Notes: generated from the letters alone by a model not told the origin. Shown: positions 1 to 8,102, counted from the stretch's first letter. The stretch: 64,000 bases of DNA from Bedellia somnulentella (GCA_963576735.1 OY755170.1:15484567-15548566), one strand, 5' to 3'. Made by a program: numbers and translations.

Positions 1-230
1 ACTCTTGTATATCTGTTGGAGTTGACAAAACATTCTGGTACATCAGTCAGGTCGTGGTCTGGGAGGGCTGTCAGTGATCGGCCCAATAAGACGTGAGCTG
101 GTGTTACGGTTGGGAAACTGTTAGAATTGGAATTGGGTATGGGTTTGGTTAAATAAAGGAATGGATTGGTTATTAATATGGGTGTTATTTGGTTAATAGG
201 TATAAAGGTTTGTTTAGTTATTGGTACGGT
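1..230 (-). pseudogene. BEL/Pao-type pol fragment, C-terminal integrase region
   Basis: The minus strand stays open from position 230 to the window edge. About positions 117-1 encode TPAHVLLGRSLTALPD, followed by a DLTDVPE stretch. This matches the 'TPxHFLIGRPLTxLPxxDLTDxPE' block near the C-terminus of BEL/Pao retrotransposon polyproteins, after the integrase core. Upstream codons (230-118) are a threonine-, proline- and asparagine-rich low-complexity stretch, and a TAA at 233-231 closes the frame. No protease, reverse transcriptase or integrase core lies between this fragment and the primer-binding site at 1127-1139, so the element is internally deleted or rearranged. It runs out of the window at position 1. 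Family assignment is by motif recall. Confidence 0.6.
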
Positions 231-335
231 TTAATTAGCTATTGGTACGGTTTTGTTAATTTTTGTTAATTAGTTATTGGTACGGTTTTGTTAATTTTTG
301 TTAATTAGTTATTGGTACGGTTTTGTTAATTTTTA
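231..335. repeat. 35-bp tandem repeat, three units
   Basis: Three units start at 231, 266 and 301, each reading roughly TTAATTAGYTATTGGTACGG followed by TTTTGTTAATTTTTG. A degenerate half unit continues leftward to about 181. The array sits inside the LTR-element relic, between the pol fragment and the 100-bp array, and its leftward relatives contribute the low-complexity codons of the pol fragment. Confidence 0.9.
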
Positions 336-340
336 GATTA

Positions 341-783
341 ATAGATATCGAGTATTTCTATCTGACCGAAAGGCATTTAAGACGCCTTCCTCTTTTTAAG
401 CTACTAAGACACGTTATTCGTGGGTAGACTATCGATATAGGTATATATCGAGTAATTATATCTGACCGAAAAGCGTTTACGACGCCTTCCTCTTTTTAAG
501 CTACTAAGACACGTTATTCGTGGGTAGACTATCGATATAGGTAAGGTATATATCGAGTAATTATATCTGACCGAAAAACATTTAAGACGCCTTCCTCTTT
601 TTAAGCTACTAAGACACGTTATTCGTGGGTAGACTATCGATATAGGTATATATCGAGTAATTATATCTGACCGAAAAGCGTTTACGACGCCTTCCTCTTT
701 TCAAGCTACTAAGACACGTTATTCGTGGATAGATATTTAGTATATCTAATCGAAAGGCGTTTACGACGCCTTCCTCTTTTTAA
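341..783. repeat. ~100-bp tandem array, four and a half units
   Basis: Units with the landmark TATCGAGTA start near 347, 447, 552 and 652, giving periods of 100, 105 and 100 bp; a partial fifth unit runs to 783. Each unit carries ATCTGACCGAAA, the short palindrome GGCGTTTACGACGCC (or a variant), then CTTCCTCTTTTTAAGC and CACGTTATTCGTGGGTAG. The 105-bp period comes from an extra five bases (GGTAA) before unit 3. The array lies between the primer-binding site and the pol fragment of the LTR relic, where such elements keep their leader or gag region. Confidence 0.93.
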
Positions 784-1126
784 CGGGTAACGGTATAAAT
801 TTTAGAACGGTATAGCAATAAAATGACAATTAACACAGTTATAAATGGACACAGCGATAAACATAAGCGGTCTAAACTAGATTTTAACGAAATAAAGAGG
901 AATTCAATTACAAATACAACATAACCTCCCAGACAGAGTTAACCCTAAAGGAATGAGGAAAGATAGGAAAAAACAACCAACTCACGATTTCAGGCCGATA
1001 CTTAGCCCTCTCACAATCCTGGTAGCTTCTCAATCCTCTCCTCCGGTGGTTTTTCTGACCCAAAACGACGCAGCCTCAGCAGGATTCCAGCTATTTTCTC
1101 TCAGGTATTTACTTTTCTTCCTTTTT
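784..1126 (-). other. Leader region of the LTR relic
   Basis: This stretch separates the tandem array from the primer-binding site. It is GC-richer than its surroundings. ACCTCCCAGACAGAG (925-939) is close to the reverse complement of part of the LTR (TCTGTCTGGGAGG near 1180). The 63-codon frame at 953-1144 has no recognisable product and overlaps the primer site. Confidence 0.4.
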
Positions 1127-1139
1127 ACGTTGGGCGCCA
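1127..1139 (-). other. tRNA-Lys-type primer-binding site
   Basis: On the minus strand the 13 bases read TGGCGCCCAACGT, the complement of the 3' end (including CCA) of a lysine-type tRNA, as used to prime many retroelements. It lies two bases inside the CA-3' end of the LTR at 1142, the normal spacing. This fixes the element's orientation as minus. Confidence 0.8.
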
Positions 1140-1141
1140 AA

Positions 1142-1493
1142 TGATTACTCGTAGAGCTGGTAAGGTGCCGACGTCCTCTGTCTGGGAGGTTCAGTATCCA
1201 GGAATAATGAAACTAGTTTGTTATCTCTTCAAATTCTGTATTAGTTGTGATTATTTGAATAATTGGGCATTACAAGTGCCCTCTGTACAACAATAGCGGA
1301 AGCTTCTAGAATACATAGCAATCGACCGTTAAAACGGTACTTTATTAATTCGAATGTTTCTGGAAGAAACAGAAAGTTCTAATGTTCCTAACGGTTGTTT
1401 TACATTGATCGAGAATATTCTTTATTACGTAATTTACTAGCGACATCTGTTGAGCAATAGTAGGATCTAACTTAACATATCAATATCAACATG
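1142..1493 (-). mobile_element. LTR of a BEL/Pao-type relic
   Basis: Read on the minus strand, the block begins TGTTGATATTGATATG (1493) and ends TAATCA (1142), so it has TG...CA ends, and it sits directly next to the primer-binding site. Two AATAAA signals lie inside on the minus strand. The outer boundary at 1493 is the best TG start but was not confirmed by a second LTR or a target-site duplication, because the partner LTR would lie left of the window. Confidence 0.6.
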
Positions 1494-1605
1494 CCTCTGA
1501 TGGTTTTAATGTACATCTTTTACACCAGATGTCGCCACCTATAAAATACAGTCCTTTTAATTATATTCTTTACCAACCCTTTGGGAAAGGCGCAGCACTA
1601 TGTTA

Positions 1606-1649
1606 TGATAGTGCGGCTTAACAGCTATTCTAAGCCGACACTACACAGC
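1606..1649 (-). repeat. SINE-A 5'-end fragment, head-to-head
   Basis: Bases 1624-1649 are the reverse complement of the SINE-A 5' end (GCTGTGTAGTGTCGGCTTAG). Directly left, 1606-1620 reads ATAGTGCGGCTTA, a degraded 5' end in the opposite direction, so two 5' ends meet in a small palindrome. SINE-A is my label for the ~245-bp repeat that dominates this window. Confidence 0.6.
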
Positions 1650-1783
1650 ATGATAAAAAATAAGAGGATAACACACTTCTGATTCAAACTTTTGATTTTT
1701 ATTTAATAGTAGTCTTAGTACCCCATTACTTATAACTATTTGAACTTGTGGCTTGTATAATCTACTTTCAAGTAACACATATT

Positions 1784-1982
1784 TACTCACGGTCATAAAT
1801 CCCAAAAAGAGGTAGTCAGAGCTTCACAGCCAGACCTTTTCAGCCACAGTATTCTATAAATAAAGTATCGTTGGTGATGGGTTTCCAACCGCATCGCCCA
1901 AAAACCCCCATACCGTAAGTCGCTTCTTACGACACCCGTAGGAAGAAAGGGGTAGTGACATTCTAAGCCGGCACTACACGGC
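1784..1982 (-). mobile_element. SINE-A copy
   Basis: An almost full-length minus copy. It has the tail end CTCACGG...CATAAAT, the GGTAGYCAGAGC block, GGTTTCCAACCGCATCGCCC, and the 5' end GCCGGCACTACACGGC. The (CATA)n tail is eroded. Family features: 5' end GCCGTGTAGTGCCGGCTTAG, centre GGGCGATGCGGTTGGAGACC, 3' end TATAGCCGTGAGTATATG plus (TATG)n. Confidence 0.85.
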
Positions 1983-2554
1983 AAATTCTAAAGGGAATAA
2001 AAAATAACTTCTTTTATCCCAACGTTATTTGCTCCTAGATCCTAGAACTGTGACTTTACCTTTTTATTTGGATGAATTGCTTTAACGTCGACCAAAATGA
2101 CTCGACCACTTCAAGTTACGTTAAATGAAATACTTCACATACAGAGGTGCTAGAATAACCTACAATAATATCCGAACACGTCACTATTTTCAACAAAGGT
2201 TAGTGCTACAGAGTAACTTTTCTCAAAACTTGAAAAATAACCCGTTTTCTAGCATCCTTTTTCGGTGACGATTAAAGTTACATATAGGATAAAAAAAGTG
2301 ACATTTCAAAGTAAAAAGACACTCTATGTTGTTATTGTATAATGATATAAGCAAATCTTAATTACGCTATTAATAGTCTACGTATTTTTATCTTGCCTTA
2401 CCTATTTTAAATCTTGCAGAGTTTGAAATGTATATAATACGTTGATTGTATAATATATAACACTGTGTAGGTTATGGTAAGCAATAAAAAACAGAAAACT
2501 GAATAAATACCATAATTTGAATGTTTTTGTTCATGAAAACCTCATGTGGGGATT
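1983..2554. other. AT-rich DNA, nothing recognised
   Basis: No open frame, RNA gene or repeat recognised. The right end (2521-2554) belongs to the flank shared with the foldback family at 48811-48874 (see there). Confidence 0.5.
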
Positions 2555-2900
2555 ATTACTAATAAATAAAGGATAAAAAAGGAAAGAAAAATTTCGACAC
2601 AGGCGGAAATCGAACCGGCAACCTCGCGACTTCAAATTATGTGATAGTTAGGCGTTCTCAACATTTGCATTCTATGTGAAAAGGCACGAGTAGACAAGTG
2701 GCTTTCCGAATTTGTAAAAAAATCGCAGGTAGGGAACGCAAACACTACTTAAAAGTGTTAAAGAAACAAAGGATAGAAGAATTTCGCACTGGCAGCCATT
2801 GACACGGTAGCTCAATTGAGCTCTACGGGGGCGTATACCTGAGGTCCTTGGTTCGATTCCCGTCTGTGTCCAAATTTTTCTTACCTTTATTTATTAGTAA
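2555..2900. mobile_element. Foldback element with tRNA-like arms
   Basis: The left arm (TTACTAATAAATAAAGG at 2556 through the ACC of 2635) is the inverted image of the right arm (2835-2900, ending CCTTTATTTATTAGTAA). The arms are about 65 bp and roughly 80% alike by eye. Each inner part carries a tRNA B-box-like GGTTCGATT. The outer flank GTTTTTGTTCATGAAAACCT recurs at 15190 and 48850, so this is a dispersed family. Non-coding; class uncertain (foldback DNA element or a pair of inverted tRNA-derived SINEs). Confidence 0.65.
2801..2870 (+). repeat. tRNA-like sequence inside the foldback element
   Basis: The ends GACACGG (2801-2807) and CTGTGTC (2864-2870) pair over seven positions with one G-T. 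GCTCAATTGAGC (2810-2821) is a perfect D-arm, and GGTTCGATTCC is a good Pol III B box. The anticodon arm and T stem are poor, so I read it as a tRNA-derived retroelement head and not a working tRNA gene. Confidence 0.55.
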
Positions 2901-3334
2901 ATAAATACCAATTAAATTTTAACGAAGTCATAATGACTGAATAAAAGACATGTTCCTAATTGTTAGAATAACTCATAGAAATAAACTAAAATAAACGGAT
3001 TTTTTTAATTTACTGTTTTATGGCATCAAAATCTTATGGGTTTCATATTGTAGTACCAGTACTGAGTATAATTTCTTTTCTATCATCTGTATCGCTAAAA
3101 AAACAATACTGACACCATTTCGATCATATTGCGTTCTTATCCTAAAATCATAAGATAAAATGTTATTTTTTAAAATCTCGAGTCACGACTCTCCTAGTTT
3201 GTAATTTATTTGTTTATTTAATAAATAACCCTAATTAAGTTATAAAAGATTAGCTCATACAAACCAATGGTTCTTATCGCCACTATCACTGATTTTAAAT
3301 CGCATATCTACTACTTGACACAATTAAGGAGACG

Positions 3335-3560
3335 ACGTGATTGTTTAGTAAGTAGAGCCAAGGTCTCTCTAACTGAGAGGCGTGGGTTCTAATCCTGAGT
3401 CAGGCCCATCCCAAAGTGTCTTTTCTAAAGACGTATATTTGGTTTATTTACCATGGTCACGTGGTGCGGTACAACGGTGTGAGGAAATCCATAGCAAAAA
3501 GTTGTACTTAGTCATGTGATTTCACAAAACCAGAAGGGCAGAGTTAGCTAAATCTTAGAA
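3335..3560 (+). mobile_element. SINE-B copy (tRNA-derived), 3' end missing
   Basis: The head has an A-box-like TTAGTAAGTAGAG and the B box GGGTTCTAATCC. The body TGTCTTTTCTAAAG, CATGGTCACG, GTGAGGAAATCC and TTGTACTTAGTCATGTGA is shared with the longer copy at 47186-47560. The LINE-like 3' end is missing here. Assigned to tRNA-derived SINEs from the promoter boxes and the dispersed body. Confidence 0.7.
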
Positions 3561-3704
3561 CGTCAGTTGAAATTTTTGTTCAGCTTGTGTTCTGAGGATG
3601 ACTGTTTTGCTGATTGCATACCGGATAAAAGCCAGGCTATCATCTTGCAAATACCACTTTTTCTAATTTTCAGATATTTAATCCTGCTATTTTATCAGAT
3701 TTAT

Positions 3705-3938
3705 GCCGTGTAGTGCAGGCAGTGAATGTCACCACCCCTTTATACCCACGGGTGTCGTAAGAGGCGGCTAAGGATATGGGGCTTTTGAAGTGGTTTTTGG
3801 GCGATACTGTTGGAGAACCACCACCAACGATACTTTATTTGTACCATCTTCACCCCTATCAATTTATAAATGTGGCTGAGGAGTTTCTAGCTCTGGAACT
3901 CTGGCTGCCCCCTTTTATGATTTATGATATATATGTAC
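3705..3938 (+). mobile_element. SINE-A copy
   Basis: Starts GCCGTGTAGTGCAGGCAG and keeps CCCACGGGTGTCGTAAGAGG, GGGCGATACTGTTGGAGA and a degraded 3' end (GATTTATGATATATATG). Mutated at many positions, so an older copy. The 78-codon frame at 3776-4012 lies in it and is not a gene. Confidence 0.85.
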
Positions 3939-4809
3939 TATGCCGTGATCAGACTTCACGAAGGAGCAAAGCGAGCAATGGATTGAATTGTTTAACATAC
4001 ACACGCTCATAGTCATTCCTAGACATTTACATTACATTAGCAGGATTTACCAACTGGTAGGGTTGAATTCATTATTTTATATTAGTTCTCCGTTAAAATA
4101 ATGACCATTAATAAAAATTAGGTAAAGATCGGCCAAACACACCAGGTTGAAAGATAATCTTTGCAAAGTGAGGTAGGTGCAAATAAAAACAAAAATTTTA
4201 ACATAACACTTTATTTTATTGGTCAGTGCTTTATACGCACAATTAATATAAAAAAATATATATATATTAAAAAAAACTATAGGTATTGAAAATGCATTTT
4301 CTGTATGATGAAATTGCTACTACATTTTAAACAATAGGAAAATATTAAAATGTATTATTTAATAAAATGCTTTCTTGTCGGCAAAACAGGAATAAAAATG
4401 ACATATTAAATTGAAATTAGAGTAAATAAATTAAATAAGTGGTCACAAAAACTGTTTACAAAATCGAATTTTTTGTATAACAATTTATTAACATTCTTAA
4501 GGACCGAATATTTATAAAAACGGTAAATTTTAACGTTAATCGATATTCTAAAGTTTTAACACCTAGCGTAAATATTCAATGTTAATATTAATTTTCGAAA
4601 CTAATTTGATTAACGGATTTACTACCAACCTACTAACACGTAACTATCACTCTTACTCACCTACTTGCTCTTCTTTATTTTTTTTACGCTTTAGTATAAA
4701 TTTAAAAATATATATATATTTTATTCATCTATCAATATCTGTTTAAGATCTTATAATACCCTTAGAAACAAAATATAAAAAAGTCCAAATGTTGTTGTGC
4801 ACAGAAATA
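3939..4809. other. AT-rich DNA downstream of the mir-184 transcript
   Basis: Very AT-rich with short (TA)n and poly-A runs (4253-4270, 4677-4710). No gene or repeat recognised. If the pri-mir-184 model is right, this is the region just past its 3' end. Confidence 0.5.
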
Positions 4810-4825
4810 CACACAAATAAATTCA

Positions 4826-4831
4826 TTTATT
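4826..4831 (-). terminator. Poly(A) signal for the mir-184 transcript
   Basis: AATAAA on the minus strand, followed downstream by a GT-rich element (TTTGTGTGTATTTCTGTG, about 4818-4800). It is the best-formed poly(A) signal within 1 kb downstream of the mir-184 hairpin. Confidence 0.4.
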
Positions 4832-5184
4832 GCATCCATAATTGAAATATATTTTCCCGAAACCAAAACTGAAGTAGATGAAACAAAATCACAATCAAAG
4901 TGTATGTACGTTAGTATTGGCTAGTACAAATTCATTTCATACGTCAAACGTTTATGTCATCAGTCGTCACGTGTCCAAATCAAATTATCAACCGGGACAT
5001 GAGACTCGGTGATTGAATCAATCCAGCTCGATTGATACCGTAATTGGTTACGCAATAAAAAAACAGGTATCAAATACAGCAAACTGAAACTTAAAATGCT
5101 ACAAATTCACAAAATCCAATATATAATACAACTACAAAACATTATTCTTGAGTTGAACGGTTGTAAAGGGTCGTGATGTGATTG

Positions 5185-5235
5185 GCATCTCAAATATTGA
5201 GTGTCGGAGCGAACCCTTCAATATTTGAAACACTC
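5185..5235 (-). ncRNA. Second stem-loop beside mir-184
   Basis: TCAAATATTGA (5190-5200) and TCAATATTTGA (5218-5228) form a perfect 11-bp stem around a GC-rich 17-nt loop (5201-5217). Wobble pairs extend it to about 16 bp. It is about 75 nt downstream of mir-184 on the same strand. The stem is shorter than a normal animal pre-miRNA, so I do not call a microRNA; it may be a processing or protein-binding structure, or chance. Confidence 0.4.
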
Positions 5236-5312
5236 AAAACTTAACACAATGTTCGATGACCTTATCTTCTTAGCTTGGAATTACAGATCTTCGAAGAATG
5301 TTTGTAACGCCA

Positions 5313-5334
5313 GCCCTTATCAGTTCTCCGTCCA
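5313..5334 (-). ncRNA. Mature miR-184-3p
   Basis: A 22-nt arm with seed GGACGGA at bases 2-8. It is the dominant, deeply conserved product. It ends two bases before the outer base pairs of the stem, as expected from Drosha and Dicer cuts. Confidence 0.93.
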
Positions 5335-5349
5335 GTAGTATAAAATCAC

Positions 5350-5371
5350 ACCGGGCGAAAGAATGATAAGG
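5350..5371 (-). ncRNA. Mature miR-184-5p (star) arm
   Basis: Begins CCUUAUCAUUCU and differs from the Drosophila star strand at only a few positions near the middle and 3' end. Exact ends are inferred from the 2-nt offset to the 3p arm. Confidence 0.8.
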
Positions 5372-5442
5372 GCTGATGTATACAATACTAATATTTCCCA
5401 GCCACTTGAATACGGCTTCCATTTAGCTAAGCTTCCGGAATC

Positions 5443-7469
5443 CTGAAACAAATGTAAAACCATTAGAATCAATCACATGCACTTACAAGAAGAAAAATAT
5501 ATTGAAAAAATAACATTACTACGTCCATCCCCAGCTTTTCCTTCTATGGATAAAACTCTTAAATTCATATTTATTATACCTTAAACGAGAAAGAACTAAT
5601 TTTAACCAACACTGTCTTTGTTTAATAGAATTATTAATAATTTAAATGCCAGAACAATTTTTTAGACAGCAAATTAATATTGGCTTATCGCAGCATACGA
5701 AGGTCCGTATGTGGGAGCTATTTGTTTCCACTGGCGACTTATTAACGGTCAATTTAAGTGGTCCTGCCCGTGCCGGAGAAACGTCGTAAATCTAAGCTAC
5801 TGGCTCCATTTCACACAGCCGACGGTCTGTATTACGCTTGTTTGGAGCGAAGTTTTTGCTGATTTCAAACCACATTCTCTATACTTACTAATAGACCGAT
5901 ATGCTAACTTCCTTAAGTTTTTTAAGTCCGTCCATGACCACGGCACCAGTGTGTGTGAAGTTTTATAACTAGTCGAAACGTCGGAGAAATATATCACGTA
6001 CATGATGTTGAATAATTTCATGGTACACTGCTGGAGTAGGTTCTTAAACATAAAAATAGTTTTTCAAATCGATAGCCTTATAGTATAGAAAATTGGAGTT
6101 CTGCAAAAATCTATTTTAATCTCGGTTAGTCCCGAAATGGTGTGATGTCATAATGACAAATTATTAATGTAGAAGACTTAAGAGCCGCAAGCCTAACCGC
6201 TCGTATGAGTAATAGCTGGTGATGGATGAAGCGACGGCAAGCATCTGAGACAGGGAACATAATCTATTATAATTAAAAGTATTTGAGAATTCATTAGGTA
6301 GTATATTCGAAGTGACATTGATTAAAATTTGTGAAAAAATATGGTGATCGTATTTTTCAAAGAAAATTGGAAGTAATCTTATTTTTAACATAGTTGTTCT
6401 TTTTTAAATTATCAATAGCCAACCCTTATCAAGTTTGTTTTTTTTATGCAATCATTTCAAGTATTTATGTTTTGGAGTCAATTTAAAGATTTTTATTAAG
6501 GAAACGGTGACTATAATGGTGTCATTAAATTGGCTGTAAAAATTAGAAATTGATTTAGACAGTTCCCTGTACCAATAAGTCGTAGTAATAGCCCCATGCG
6601 CCATTTTGGCCGCATAAACGGTGTAAATGACCTCTTATACGACCTTTTTGATCGTTATTAGCGCCCACTATTATTTATTGCGTGAAGTAATGAGTTGAGG
6701 TGATTATGTCCCGTTGATATTTTTTATTAAACTCAATATTGTCGAGTTTCAAATCATTTATCAAATTTATCTTCTGATATATATTTTAGTACATAATATG
6801 AAATAAAAAATAACGCTTATCGTTTTTTTTTATTTATAATCTAATGATAAACTTTTTCTAAGATTGTTCTATTTTATTATTCCATTTGAGGGTCTCGTTA
6901 TAGAAAATATTAGACTTTAACATCCGTTGCAATAGCTGAAGGAAGGGATATTTCTATTCCATTTCAATTTGAGCGTTTGACATTAAGTTATTAAACGCTT
7001 GTCAAGCGATCTTTGTCATTGTGGTTCGTGCCCGGAATAACCGAGACAACTTAGCAACTGTCCTGTCCATGATCCAACCGAACCGAACTCTCCCAATATT
7101 TGTTAATTAATCTATTATACTTTACTGTGTACGTCCAGAAATCTGTTAATCATTTATTCCCGACCAACGACACGCGCCATTGTCAATTTTAAGTTCGGAT
7201 TCCAACTATTCGGATTGCAATTCATTATTATATCACGTTTGCAGCGTTTGCATGAAATTGTTTTGCTACATTATTTGAAGCTTTATTTAACTACAGAACT
7301 GAAGTAAAAAATAAATGGAAGTAGGTATTTTTGATAATGTATAATTATCTGATACCTTTTAGTAATATTTCTTTTTAAATTTAGCCAGATGGTTGAGTAA
7401 ATTGCCCCTTATTCTAAAAGTAAATAAAAACAATTCTTCAAATTCTTGGCAGAAAATACTGCAGTCTAA
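5443..7469. other. Non-coding DNA upstream of the mir-184 exon
   Basis: On the minus strand this would be intron. It holds a candidate retroelement 3' end at 5925-6050 (separate entry). A more GC-balanced patch at 7010-7090 and the sequence around 6590-6720 could be conserved regulatory DNA. The opposed 84-85-codon frames at 5711-6051 show no recognisable domain. Confidence 0.4.
5925..6050 (+). repeat. Possible Penelope-like 3'-end relic
   Basis: Contains CCATGACCACGG, then TAACTAGTCGAAACGTCGG. The string CGAAACGTCGG also lies in the 3' end of the Penelope element at 7483-8089, after a similar CGTGACCATGATAACTG. Only this 3'-terminal similarity is seen; no coding part is recognised upstream. 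Low confidence. Confidence 0.3.
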
Positions 7470-7482
7470 ATTGAGTAAACTC
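7470..7482. repeat. Left 13-bp target-site duplication
   Basis: ATTGAGTAAACTC, repeated exactly at 8090-8102, bracketing the Penelope-like fragment. Confidence 0.75.
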
Positions 7483-7483
7483 A

Positions 7484-7895
7484 GTTTCTAAGACCTATCA
7501 AATGTCAGATCCCTTTACAAGATGCAGGCGTTTATAAACTAGACTGTGAGTGTGGTCTTTCATACATCGGCCAAACAAAGCGTAGTGTAGCAACTCGCGT
7601 AAGAGAACATATTGCTGATATGAAGAATAGGCATCCTGGAACATCTGCTTTGTGTGAACACACCTTCGATAAGCCAAACCACCACATGCGTTTTGACAAA
7701 CCTACAATTCTAGCAAAAGAGAATCGATTGATACCTAGAATGATACGCGAGTCTATTGAAATAAAGAAACATCCAAACTTCAATAGAGATGATGGTTGGC
7801 AATTACCACCTGCTTGGAACCCGATCATTAGCACAACTAAGCGAGGGAAGAACACTAGCAAGACTCCAGATAACATTAGCTCTTTTTGTACATAG
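7484..7895 (+). pseudogene. Penelope-like GIY-YIG endonuclease domain, truncated
   Basis: An uninterrupted 137-codon frame ending in a TAG after SSFCT. Near its start it has GVYKLDCECG, then YIGQTKRS and TRVREH: the GIY and YIG motifs and the following arginine of the nuclease fold. The CEC pair with the later LCEH gives the cysteine/histidine zinc motif typical of Penelope nucleases. ENRLIPRMIRESIEI supplies the catalytic glutamate region and NRDDGWQLPPAWNP the usual C-terminal block. The nuclease nicks target DNA for insertion. There is no start codon of its own: an in-frame TAA just outside the insertion (about 7476) closes the frame, and the reverse transcriptase is lost, so this is a dead fragment although the frame is intact. 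Confidence 0.85.
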
Positions 7896-7999
7896 CAAAT
7901 ATTAAACGCAAATGTAACTTAAAATTTTGTGAAGGTAGTTAGTATTAATAATTTTATAGTACTGTATAATGACAAATAACACCTCAGTCTTCCCGTGAC

Positions 8000-8035
8000 C
8001 ATGATAACTGAAAAGTTTTCGAAACGTCGGGCTTT
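8000..8035 (+). ncRNA. Possible degenerate hammerhead core in the Penelope 3' end
   Basis: CTGAAAA, a short GTTTTC turn, then GAAACGTC resembles the order of a hammerhead ribozyme core (CUGANGA, stem II, GAAA, cleavage triplet). The second core G is an A here. Penelope-like elements often carry minimal hammerheads in their terminal repeats. The call is weak because the stems are very short. Confidence 0.25.
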
Positions 8036-8089
8036 AAAAATAATGTAATAACACGCGATTAAAATATCCGAAAATCAATAGTTGTTTCA

Positions 8090-8102
8090 ATTGAGTAAAC
8101 TC
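8090..8102. repeat. Right 13-bp target-site duplication
   Basis: Exact copy of ATTGAGTAAACTC found at 7470-7482. It marks the 3' end of the Penelope-like insertion. Confidence 0.75.

Larger units (their letters stand above)
5305..5385 (-). ncRNA. mir-184: mir-184 microRNA precursor
   Basis: The minus strand folds into a long hairpin. The 3p arm (5334-5313) begins UGGACGGAGAAC and runs on as CUGAUAAGGGC, matching insect miR-184-3p along its length, with seed GGACGGA. The 5p arm (5371-5350) begins CCUUAUCAUUCU and continues UUCGCCCGG, close to Drosophila miR-184-5p. The arms pair over about 25 bp, including a perfect outer 12 bp (CAGCCCTTATCA with TGATAAGGGCTG), around a loop of about 15 nt. 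miR-184 is deeply conserved in animals; in insects it is linked to germline and early embryonic development and to neural and eye expression. The context suggests it lies in the terminal exon of a non-coding transcript. Identification is by recall of the conserved mature sequence. Confidence 0.97.
4810..5442 (-). ncRNA. Candidate terminal exon of pri-mir-184
   Basis: On the minus strand a strong 3' splice site precedes base 5442: a pyrimidine-rich run ending ACATTTGTTTCAG, then GATTCCGGAAGC. The exon would carry mir-184 (hairpin 5305-5385), a second palindrome (5185-5235), and the poly(A) signal AATAAA at 4831-4826 followed about 15 bases later by the GT-rich TTTGTGTGTATTTCTGTG. That gives a terminal exon of about 630 nt with no long open frame. 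A microRNA hairpin in an exon of a spliced non-coding host transcript is common in insects. The splice site and poly(A) signal are seen; the transcript is inferred. Confidence 0.45.
7483..8089 (+). mobile_element. 5'-truncated Penelope-like element
   Basis: The insertion is bounded by exact 13-bp direct repeats. It contains the GIY-YIG endonuclease end of the element's protein (7484-7895) and about 190 bp of 3' region with CGTGACCATGATAACTG and TTCGAAACGTCGGGC. The reverse transcriptase part is missing, as expected from 5' truncation during target-primed insertion. Penelope-like elements are one of the few retroelement groups with a GIY-YIG nuclease. Confidence 0.85.

Noticed and set aside
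341..783. CRISPR-like regular array
   Set aside because: The units are contiguous ~100-bp tandem repeats without unique spacers, in an animal genome.
5711..6051. Opposed 84-85-codon frames near mir-184
   Set aside because: No domain in either. The region looks like a retroelement 3' relic plus intron.
7532..7876. 114-codon minus open frame
   Set aside because: Antisense shadow of the Penelope-like endonuclease domain, whose plus-strand motifs are clear.
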